Assembly (NCBI GenBank): GCA_016871535.1
Contig: VHCZ01000015.1
Coordinates: 1-49,016 of the forward strand
Source of the DNA: Verrucomicrobiota bacterium
GTDB lineage: Bacteria; Verrucomicrobiota; Verrucomicrobiia; Limisphaerales; SIBE01
Reading direction: 5' to 3'
DNA length: 49,016 nt
This document shows, piece by piece, positions 8,749-15,728 of the stretch. Under the pieces are notes generated by a model that was not told where the DNA came from, did no database searches, and worked only from the letters and a program-made list of their open reading frames with translations. Positions within the stretch are counted from its first letter, which is position 1; each line of letters opens with the position of its first letter. The position numbers and the translations under genes were made by a program.

Positions 8749-10173
8749 ATGAAACTGACCATGCTTGCCCTTCTTCTCAGTTTGCTGTTGCTGGGGAGCT
8801 TCTCCCTGGCCGAGGCGGCTTCATCCTCGCCGCCCAATGTCCTCTTCATCGCGGTCGATGACTTGAACCATTGGGTCGGTTATCTCGGCCGCAACGCGCA
8901 GACGAGCACGCCGAACATCGACAAACTGGCCGCGCGCGGCGTGCGGTTCACACGGAGTTATTGCGCGGCGCCTGTCTGCAATCCGTCTCGCGCTGCGCTC
9001 ATGTCCGGACTACGCCCTTCCACCACGGGCGTGTACGAGAACAACAACGACTGGCGCACTGCCATCCCGGAAGACTTGCCTCTCACAACCGCATTTCGCA
9101 AAGCCGGCTACTACATCTGCGGCGCGGGCAAGATTTATCATGAGGCGTACCGCCGCCGCAGCGAATGGGATGACTATCTCGCTGGCGCCGGACAAGACCC
9201 GGCGCCGACCGGCGACACCGGCGTTGGCGGCATCAAGTTCGCCCCGCTCGACTGCAAGGACGAAGATTTGCGCGAGTGGAGAATCGTCCAGTACGGGATC
9301 GATCAATTGCAGAAGAAACAGGACAAGCCGTTCTTCCTCGCGGTCGGCCTGCACAAGCCGCACATGCCTTGGAACGTGCCGCGCAAATATTACGACTTGC
9401 ACCCGCTCGACAAGATCCAGCTTCCGCCGCGCCTCGAAAAGGATCTCGATGACATCCCGCCCGCCGGCGTGCGCATGGCGAGACCCGAAGGCGACCACGC
9501 CGCGATGCTGAAGTCGGGCCGCTGGAAAGAAGCGGTCCAAGCGTACCTGGCGGCGATCTCCTATGCCGACGCGATGATTGGCCGGTTGCTCGACGCGCTC
9601 GACCGAAGCGCTTACAAGGACAACACGATTATTTGCTTCTGGGGCGATCACGGCTGGCACCTCGGCGAGAAGGAGCACTGGCGCAAGTTCGCGCTCTGGG
9701 AAGAAGCGACTCGCGCGCCGCTCATTTGGGTCGCGCCCGGCCTGACCAAACCGGGCAGCGTTTGCGATCGCACCGTGGATTTCATGACGATTTATCCCAC
9801 ACTCACGGATCTCTGCGGAATCCCGACGCCGAAGCACGTGCAAGGCGAGAGCATTCGTCGGCTGCTGGCCGATCCGAAAGCGCCGTGGGACAAGCCCGCG
9901 ATCACCACGCACAAATTCATGAATCACGCGGTCCGCACGGAGAACTGGCGCTTCATCCGCTACGCGAACGGTGACGAGGAACTCTACGACGAATCCAAAG
10001 ATCCGTATGAGTGGACCAACCTGGCGACGAAGCCAGAATTCGCCATTACGAAAACCGAACTGGCCAAACACCTGCCTGCGGTGAACCACGCGGACATCGG
10101 CGGCACGGAGCGGCCCGCGGCCAGGAAGCCAGGCAATGCCGGAAGGAAACCCGGCGCGAACCGAAAACCCTGA
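8749..10173 (+). CDS. Exported sulfatase (iduronate-2-sulfatase-like)
   Basis: A 474-residue protein with a clear signal peptide (residues 1-24, ending AEAA). The sulfatase catalytic site C77-N-P-S-R is followed by LMSGLRPSTTG; Cys77 would be converted to formylglycine by an FGE enzyme not present in this window. Metal ligands are visible in FIAVDDLN and FWGDHGWHLGE. The C-terminal ELYDESKDPYEWTNLA block is typical of the S1 family. It probably removes sulfate esters from polysaccharides such as algal or host glycans in the periplasm. The next sulfatase begins 17 bp after the stop, so the two likely form an operon. Confidence 0.93.
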   Translation: MKLTMLALLLSLLLLGSFSLAEAASSSPPNVLFIAVDDLNHWVGYLGRNAQTSTPNIDKLAARGVRFTRSYCAAPVCNPSRAALMSGLRPSTTGVYENNNDWRTAIPEDLPLTTAFRKAGYYICGAGKIYHEAYRRRSEWDDYLAGAGQDPAPTGDTGVGGIKFAPLDCKDEDLREWRIVQYGIDQLQKKQDKPFFLAVGLHKPHMPWNVPRKYYDLHPLDKIQLPPRLEKDLDDIPPAGVRMARPEGDHAAMLKSGRWKEAVQAYLAAISYADAMIGRLLDALDRSAYKDNTIICFWGDHGWHLGEKEHWRKFALWEEATRAPLIWVAPGLTKPGSVCDRTVDFMTIYPTLTDLCGIPTPKHVQGESIRRLLADPKAPWDKPAITTHKFMNHAVRTENWRFIRYANGDEELYDESKDPYEWTNLATKPEFAITKTELAKHLPAVNHADIGGTERPAARKPGNAGRKPGANRKP

Positions 10174-10190
10174 GCGATCTGGAGAAGTTT

Positions 10191-11996
10191 ATGTCCGCGG
10201 TGAAAGCTCAATTCGAACAGGAGCCAACAGAGAGAATGGAGGCTGAGGCTGAGCGAACTGGCCCATTCGGAAAACAATCCTGCGGTTGGTGTCGCTTTTT
10301 CAAGTTCTGGATTTCCGGTTTGTCTCGGATTTCGGATTTCGGATTTCGGATTCCGGCTGTTCCTCAGCCGAGCGCGTTCAGAGCCTGTCTGAAAAATGGG
10401 TGGAACGGGCTACCAGCCCGTTTTTGGGGGCAACCTGCCGCCAAAAGGCCCGGCGGGCTGGTAGCCCGCCGCAACAGGCCGGTGGCCTGTTCCACCCAGA
10501 AGACAGTTTTCAGACAGGCTCTCAGTCGCCCGGCGTTGAGCCATTGCTCCCTCGTGCTCTGGGCATTGCTTGGCATAAACGTGATCGGCGCACTTTCCCC
10601 AGCCGCCGCCGCCGCGCCCCGCCAACCCAACGTCCTCTTTATCGCCGTGGATGACATGAACAACGATTTGGGCTGCTACGGCCATCTGATGGTGAAGTCG
10701 CCGAACATCGACCGCTTGGCGCGGATGGGCGTCAAATTTGACCGCGCCTATTGCCAGTTTCCGCTGTGCAGTCCGAGCCGTTCTTCGCTCATGACCGGAT
10801 TGCGTCCGAGCCAGACGCGCGTCTTCAATTTGCAGTATCATTTCCGCACCGGCCTGCCCGACGTTGTGACCCTGTCGCAGTTGTTCAAGAACAACGGCTA
10901 CTTCGCCGCGCGCGTGGGGAAGATTTATCACTACGGCAATCCGGGCCAGATCGGAACCAGCGGCCTTGATGATCCGCCTTCGTGGAGCCAGGTCATCAAC
11001 CCGGCTGGCCGCGACAAGACCGTCATCGAAACCAACATCCTCAATTACACGCCCAAGCGCGGGCTCGGCAGCGCCATGTGCTACCTTCCCGACGCGGAAG
11101 GCCGCGATGAAGACCACACCGATGGCAAAGTCGCGCTCGAAACCATCAAGCTCCTTGAAGCGCACCGGGACAAACCGTTCTTCATCGCGACCGGCTTCTA
11201 CAAACCCCACACGCCGTATGTCGCGCCGAAGAAATATTTCGATCTCTATCCGCTTGATTCCATCAAGCTACCGGCCATCCCTGCCGATGAACAGGCCCGC
11301 GCGCCGAAACCCGCGCTCGCGTCCAACGCGCCCTGGCCATATTTCGGTGTGACCGAAGATCAGGCGCGCGAGTGCAAGCGCGCGTACTATGCGACGATCT
11401 CATTCGTGGACGCCCAGATCGGCAAAGTGCTCGAAGCGATGGACCGGCTGCAACTTTGGGACAACACCATCGTCGTGTTCTGGAGCGACCACGGCTATCA
11501 CCTTGGCGAACACGGCCTGTGGATGAAGCAAAGTTTGTTCGAGGAATCTGCGCGCGTGCCTTTGATCATCGTGGCGCCGGGAACAAAGGCCCGCGGCAAA
11601 ACTTCGCCGCGCGTGGTCGAGTTCGTCGATCTTTATCCGACGCTGGCAGACCTGGCGGAACTCACGCCCCCGGCGAACCTGGCGGGCGCAAGCTTGCGGC
11701 CCTTGCTCAACAATCCGATCCGGCGCTGGAATCGCCCGGCGTTCACGCAAGTCCAGCGCGGCCAGTTTCCCGGCTACTCCGTGCGGACGGAACGATGGCG
11801 TTACATCGAGTGGGATGATGGCGCGAAGGGAACTCAACTTTACGACCACAGAACCGATCCGCGCGAATTGAACAACCTCGCGGCGAACCCGAAATACGCG
11901 AAGACCGTTGCCGAGATGAAAGCGCTGATCAAAAGGAATTGGCCCGTGCGCGTGGAAGGCGGCCGCGCGCCGGACGCAAGAAAACCAGGCGCATGA
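10191..11996 (+). CDS. Exported sulfatase with a repeat-extended N-terminus
   Basis: The sulfatase domain starts at about RQPNVLFIAVDDMN and carries C-S-P-S-R (Cys193 from this start), LMTGLRPSQT, FWSDHGYHLGEHG and a C-terminal TQLYDHRTDPRELNNLA block. A signal-peptide-like segment (LVLWALLGINVIGALS followed by PAAAAA) precedes it but has no good start codon of its own. I chose ATG 10191 because GGAGAAG lies 4 bp upstream and the gene begins just after the first sulfatase. The leader then runs in frame through a GGATTTC tandem and a 141-bp MITE (10381-10521). TTG 10536 or GTG 10554 are alternatives. Function is likely as for the previous gene, with a different sulfated substrate. Confidence 0.8.
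   Translation: MSAVKAQFEQEPTERMEAEAERTGPFGKQSCGWCRFFKFWISGLSRISDFGFRIPAVPQPSAFRACLKNGWNGLPARFWGQPAAKRPGGLVARRNRPVACSTQKTVFRQALSRPALSHCSLVLWALLGINVIGALSPAAAAAPRQPNVLFIAVDDMNNDLGCYGHLMVKSPNIDRLARMGVKFDRAYCQFPLCSPSRSSLMTGLRPSQTRVFNLQYHFRTGLPDVVTLSQLFKNNGYFAARVGKIYHYGNPGQIGTSGLDDPPSWSQVINPAGRDKTVIETNILNYTPKRGLGSAMCYLPDAEGRDEDHTDGKVALETIKLLEAHRDKPFFIATGFYKPHTPYVAPKKYFDLYPLDSIKLPAIPADEQARAPKPALASNAPWPYFGVTEDQARECKRAYYATISFVDAQIGKVLEAMDRLQLWDNTIVVFWSDHGYHLGEHGLWMKQSLFEESARVPLIIVAPGTKARGKTSPRVVEFVDLYPTLADLAELTPPANLAGASLRPLLNNPIRRWNRPAFTQVQRGQFPGYSVRTERWRYIEWDDGAKGTQLYDHRTDPRELNNLAANPKYAKTVAEMKALIKRNWPVRVEGGRAPDARKPGA
10381..10521. mobile_element. MITE-like element B inside a sulfatase leader
   Basis: The terminal inverted repeats are GAGCCTGTCTGAAAA and TTTTCAGACAGGCTC. 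The element is directly flanked by TCA on both sides (10378-10380 and 10522-10524), a 3-bp target duplication of TNA type. GAG termini with TNA duplications are those of the IS1031 subgroup of the IS5 family. The interior is a set of smaller palindromes (GGTGGAACGGGCTACCAGCCC and relatives). Its 141 bp plus 3 bp duplication is a multiple of three, so the sulfatase frame is kept. Confidence 0.75.
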
Positions 11997-12049
11997 CCGC
12001 ACCAAACACCAACCGCGCTTTTATGCGAATCACCTCGACCGTGTCCGTG

Positions 12050-12400
12050 AAGCCTTCCCATGAACCGTTCCTCCGGACCGTGGCCTTTAGGCCGCTTCAA
12101 CGCTGGACTCCGGAGAGTGCGCGGAAGCAGCCTGAAGGCTGCGGTCCGCACGATTTTCGGTTCAAGGGCCATGTGCAGGGCCCTGAGGCCAATGCAGCTT
12201 CCCATGAACCGGACGGTAGGGCGAGCCTGTCCCCAGCGAGCCGAGTCGGACGTGTTCCAGGCGCGTGGACCGGCTCGCCGGGACGGACTCGCCCTACCTC
12301 CTTCATGAGTCCTGTGCAGGGTGCGGTGGCCATGGAAACTTCCCATGAACCAATCCACCCCTTCGCCCCTCCCAGGAGGGGAAGGGTGGGTTCGGACCCG
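12050..12400. repeat. Cassette-like palindromic array 1
   Basis: Three different palindromic modules are separated by linkers ending CCCATGAACC. Module i (12074-12148, 75 bp) has arms GGACCGTGGCCTTTAGGCC and GCCTGAAGGCTGCGGTCC. Module ii (12215-12298, 84 bp) has arms GGTAGGGCGAGCCTGTCCCC and GGGACGGACTCGCCCTACC. Module iii starts near 12355 with CCCCTCCCAGGAGGGGAAGG. The linkers contain GTGCAGGG and GGCCATGG-like cores. The same modules and linkers recur near 32.8 and 43.7 kb. Confidence 0.75.
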
Positions 12401-12515
12401 AGCGCGCTCAACTGGCTCATTCCGAACTTTGCCCCTCGTTCCCGGCGCAGATCGAACTCCGCTGAATTCCTCGTTCGTTCGCCATCAAAACTATTGACAG
12501 ACGCGCCGGGTCTAA

Positions 12516-12788
12516 GAGCGTGTCCGAAAATTGCGCGGGGTCCTGCGGCGAGGGATTTTGGCTGTGGCCAAGGCGGCGAGGTCCGAGCATCCCCAACGCG
12601 GGCTGTAAGGACCGAGCCAACGCAGGCCACGGACAAAAGACCCGCCGCCCGGAGGGTTTTCGCGCCAAAGGCCGCCTGGCTTCGTTGCTCCTCAGTCGAA
12701 GATCCAGGGAGGATATTCTCCTTCGTTGCGCCTCGCCATCCGGCCTTTGGCGCAAAAACAGGACCCCGCGGAATTTTCGGACACGCTC
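12516..12788. mobile_element. MITE-like element A, copy 1 (273 bp)
   Basis: Terminal inverted repeats of about 30 bp begin GAGCGTGTCCGAAAATT and end AATTTTCGGACACGCTC, with a single mismatch inside. TAA flanks both ends directly (12513-12515 and 12789-12791). It is nearly identical, with one base difference noticed, to 18347-18619. No transposase is encoded, so it would need one in trans. GAG ends plus 3-bp TNA duplication point to the IS1031 subgroup of IS5. Confidence 0.85.
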
Positions 12789-12808
12789 TAAGGCCTCATA
12801 CATGTAAT

Positions 12809-12927
12809 CCCAACGGAAAGCCCGTTTGTCGCCCGGTTCGTGGATCGACGTTTTGTGTTTAGCAGGCGCGTCCAGTCCAACGAGCCAAGCCGGCGACGAC
12901 GTGGACTGGAAATGGGCTTCCGGTTGG
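12809..12927. repeat. Long imperfect inverted repeat
   Basis: Arms CCAACGGAAAGCCCGTTT and AAATGGGCTTCCGGTTGG enclose a second nested pair (GCGTCCAGTCC / GGACTGG). No second copy was recognised in the window. Confidence 0.6.
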
Positions 12928-13185
12928 ACTTATTTCAAATAAGCCTGGGACGCGGTTCGTCCAACAGCGTGTTGATGAACGAACCCTGTGTTCTGAAGAA
13001 GTCGACTGACAAGCATCCATTCATGTCGGCAAGCGTTCGACCGATATTCAATGGAGTCCATCGGCAGTTGCGATTGCACTCCATGCGTCTGGGCGAGGAC
13101 TGGCAAATCGAAGTCCGTCCTCTGACCCTGACGCATCAGCCGCCCAAGGTGCTTCATATCAAAAATTCAATCCCCGTATCCGACC

Positions 13186-14502
13186 ATGAACAAGACCTCC
13201 AACCTCCGCCCGTCCACGTCCCGCCGCCAATTCCTTAAAGCTTCCTCAACCGTCGCCCTCGGCGGCGTCGTCGGCACCCGGCTGGCGCTTTCCGGAAACG
13301 CCTTTGCCCAGAACAGCGAAACCCTCCGCATCGGCCTCATTGGCTGCGGCGGGCGCGGTTCCGGCGCCGCCAGCCAGGCGCTTCACGCAGACAAAAACGT
13401 CGTCTTGACCGCGATGGGCGACGCGTTCTCCAACAAACTCCACGGCAGCCTCAATGCGCTTCAAAAAGATTTCCCTGATCGCGTGAAAGTGGATCCCGAC
13501 CATTGTTTCGTCGGCCTGGACGCCTATCAAAAGGTCCTCGCCAGCGGCGTGGACGTGGTCATTCTGGCGACGCCGCCCGGATTCCGCCCCTTGCACTTCA
13601 AGGCCGCCGTGGACTCGAACAAACACATCTTCTGCGAGAAACCGATGGCCACGGATTCGCCCGGCGTCCGCACAGTTATGGCCGCAGCCGAGGAAGCCAG
13701 GAAGAAGAAGCTCGCGGTCGTGGCCGGTTTCTGCTGGCGCTATGACTACGCCCGGCGCGCGTTGTTCCAACGCATCCACGACGGCGCCATTGGCGATCTG
13801 CGCGCGCTTTATCACTGTTACTACACCGGACCGGTGAAGCCGATGCCGCCCGCGGCGAGTCGCCCCGCAGGCATGAGCGATGTCGAGTGGCAATTGCGGA
13901 ACTGGTACAACTTCGTCTGGCTAAGCGGCGACGGCTATGTCGAGCAGGCTGTCCACAGCGTCGATAAACTCGCCTGGGCCATGCGCGACATGCCCCCCGT
14001 GAAATGCACCGCCGTCGGCGGGCGGCAGATTCCGAACAATGAAGGCAACATCTACGACCACATCGAGGTGAACTACGAATATCCCAACGGCGTCCGCGGT
14101 TTCGTCGTCCATCGGCAAATCACCAACTGCGATGGCGGCGTTTACGACCACATCATGGGCAGCAAAGGCATCGCCAATATCACCGGGCGACGCGGACGCC
14201 AGGTGGATATCACCGGCGCCGATGAGTGGTTCTACAACGGCCCCACGCCGGACATGTATCAGGTCGAGCACGACGAGTTGTTCGCCTCCATCCGCGCCGG
14301 CACACCGATCAACGACGGCGTCCGCATGTGTACGAGCACGTTGCTCGCGATCATGGGACGGACCTCGGCCTACACCGGACAGGAGATCACTTGGGATCAG
14401 GCGCTCAATTCCCAGGAGAAACTCGTCCCGGAACCGCTCGAATGGAACATGTCTTTGCCCATCGCTCCCATGGCCATGCCTGGACGAACGCGCTTGGGCT
14501 GA
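13186..14502 (+). CDS. Tat-exported Gfo/Idh/MocA-family oxidoreductase
   Basis: A 438-residue protein. The N-terminus has a twin-arginine signal (SRRQFLKAS followed by a hydrophobic stretch ending NAFAQ), so it is folded with its cofactor before export. The Rossmann site reads IGLIGCGGRGSG near residue 50, and the family block HIFCEKPMATD holds the conserved Glu-Lys-Pro. Such proteins are NAD(P)-dependent sugar or inositol oxidoreductases, or non-redox sugar-modifying relatives, and are highly expanded in PVC bacteria. It is followed by a Tat-exported TIM-barrel isomerase on the same strand, suggesting a periplasmic sugar-modifying pair. Confidence 0.92.
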   Translation: MNKTSNLRPSTSRRQFLKASSTVALGGVVGTRLALSGNAFAQNSETLRIGLIGCGGRGSGAASQALHADKNVVLTAMGDAFSNKLHGSLNALQKDFPDRVKVDPDHCFVGLDAYQKVLASGVDVVILATPPGFRPLHFKAAVDSNKHIFCEKPMATDSPGVRTVMAAAEEARKKKLAVVAGFCWRYDYARRALFQRIHDGAIGDLRALYHCYYTGPVKPMPPAASRPAGMSDVEWQLRNWYNFVWLSGDGYVEQAVHSVDKLAWAMRDMPPVKCTAVGGRQIPNNEGNIYDHIEVNYEYPNGVRGFVVHRQITNCDGGVYDHIMGSKGIANITGRRGRQVDITGADEWFYNGPTPDMYQVEHDELFASIRAGTPINDGVRMCTSTLLAIMGRTSAYTGQEITWDQALNSQEKLVPEPLEWNMSLPIAPMAMPGRTRLG

Positions 14503-14611
14503 GAGTTGGTCAGGCATCCTGCCTGACCAAAGCTTCCATTGTTGAAAACCATCAAAAGAGGCAAGCTGGAAGCCTGCCTCAAGCCAAAGCAGTTGCCATT
14601 CGGAATCTGAT
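14503..14611. repeat. Short palindromes between Tat-exported genes
   Basis: Two simple hairpins are visible: GGTCAGGCATCCTGCCTGACC-like (14512-14532) and GAGGCAAGCTGGAAGCCTGCCTC-like (14560-14582). They resemble the palindrome pairs found elsewhere in the window. They could slow or stop transcription, but neither has a U-tract. Confidence 0.55.
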
Positions 14612-15505
14612 ATGAAGACGAACATGAACCGCCGTGATTTTCTAAAGGCCAGCGGATTTGCCGCTACCGCAACGGCCATCCTCCCCGCTACGCTTAATAC
14701 CGCCGCCGCCGCCGCCGGCAAAAAGCGCGCGATCAAGAAAGCCATCATGTGGGGCACAATCGGTTTCAAAGGTTCCGTCCTGGAAAAGATGCGGGCCGTC
14801 AAAGCGGCCGGATTCGAGGGCGTTGAACCCAACGGCGGAATGGACCGGAACGAAGTGAAGGAAGCACTCGACGCGACGGGCTTGAAAGCCGCGAGTGTCT
14901 GCTGTCACACCCATTGGGCCAAGCCGTTATCCGACCCCAATCCCGCCGCGCGCGAAGTTGGATTGGAAGGATTGAAGCTGTCGCTCCAGGACGCGAAGCA
15001 TTACGGTGCGACCTCGGTATTGCTCGTGCCGGGCGTTGTGAATGACAACGTCACTTACGACCAATGCTTCGAGCGTTCGATCGTGGAGATTCGCAAGGCC
15101 ATTCCGGTGGCCGCGGAATTGGGGGTGAAGATCGCCATCGAAAACGTCTGGAATAATTTCATCACGAAGCCCGAACAAGCCGTCCGGTATCTCCAGGAAA
15201 TCAACAGCCCTCATGTGGGTTGGCATTTCGACATCGGCAACATCATTCGTTACGGGCTGCCCGAGGAATGGATCCCGGCCCTGGGCAATCACATCCTCAA
15301 GCTGCACATCAAGGAATTCGGCCAGGCAAAGCGCTTCAGCGTGAAACTGCTCGAAGGCGACAACCATTGGCCGGCGATCATGAAAGCGCTGGACGCAGTC
15401 GGCTACGACGGCTGGGGCATTTCCGAACAACCCGGCGACCAGGCCAAAGACGCCGAGAGCTTGAAGGACCTCTCCGACCGCATGAGCCGCATCTTCGCCA
15501 TGTGA
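14612..15505 (+). CDS. Tat-exported sugar phosphate isomerase/epimerase (TIM barrel)
   Basis: A 297-residue xylose-isomerase-like TIM-barrel protein (AP_endonuc_2 fold). The twin-arginine signal is MNRRDFLKASGF with cleavage after a run of alanines. Metal-site segments typical of the fold are visible: IAIENVWNN (Glu), VGWHFDIGNI (His/Asp), LKLHIKEF and WGISEQPGD (Glu). Members are sugar epimerases or isomerases such as hydroxypyruvate isomerase or tagatose epimerase relatives. It lies 109 bp after the Gfo/Idh/MocA gene, an association common in PVC sugar-catabolism clusters. The exact substrate is unknown. Confidence 0.9.
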   Translation: MKTNMNRRDFLKASGFAATATAILPATLNTAAAAAGKKRAIKKAIMWGTIGFKGSVLEKMRAVKAAGFEGVEPNGGMDRNEVKEALDATGLKAASVCCHTHWAKPLSDPNPAAREVGLEGLKLSLQDAKHYGATSVLLVPGVVNDNVTYDQCFERSIVEIRKAIPVAAELGVKIAIENVWNNFITKPEQAVRYLQEINSPHVGWHFDIGNIIRYGLPEEWIPALGNHILKLHIKEFGQAKRFSVKLLEGDNHWPAIMKALDAVGYDGWGISEQPGDQAKDAESLKDLSDRMSRIFAM

Positions 15506-15509
15506 GGGT

Positions 15510-15728
15510 TCACTGAACGATAAATTCCGTGATAATCACTTCCTGAATCGTTCCGTGTCCCAGCACGTCATTGAAAAGCCCCAGCAATTGCTGTCGCAGG
15601 AGATTCCGAAAGCCAGGTTTCTCCACGTCGTTCAACGTCAGACTCGAAAGCGCGCCCACTGCAACATCCATTAAGCGCTCTCGATTGAAGTTCACCCGCC
15701 GAATCAGTTCCGGGTGATCGCCGAGAAC
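15510..15728 (-). pseudogene. FliL C-terminal-like remnant
   Basis: Directly after the stop codon of the VWA gene, the same strand encodes about 72 residues beginning VLGDHPELIRRVNFNRERLM and ending QEVIITEFIVQ before a stop. This resembles the end of the flagellar basal-body protein FliL (charged segment, helix with LLRQQLL, N-VL, then V-TEF-VQ). There is no ATG at the front and no hydrophobic N-terminus. A GTG at 15695 could start a 61-residue product. It is either a 5'-truncated fliL fragment or a small free-standing FliL-like domain. No other flagellar gene is present here. Homology was judged by eye. Confidence 0.45.

Larger units (their letters stand above)
11997..13185. other. Gene-free repeat block
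   Basis: This 1.19-kb stretch between the sulfatase and the Tat oxidoreductase holds no convincing gene. In order it contains a cassette-like palindromic array (about 12050-12400), a 273-bp MITE (12516-12788), a large inverted repeat (12809-12927) and about 260 bp of unremarkable sequence before the ATG at 13186, presumably carrying the promoter of the next gene. Open frames crossing it are explained by high GC and by repeat content. Confidence 0.75.

Noticed and set aside
11939-12862. Open frame through the repeat block after the second sulfatase
   Set aside because: It consists almost wholly of repeat and MITE sequence and has no domain.
12840-13238. Small open frame before the Tat oxidoreductase gene
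   Set aside because: No motif, it overlaps the well-supported start of the next gene, and part of it is an inverted repeat.
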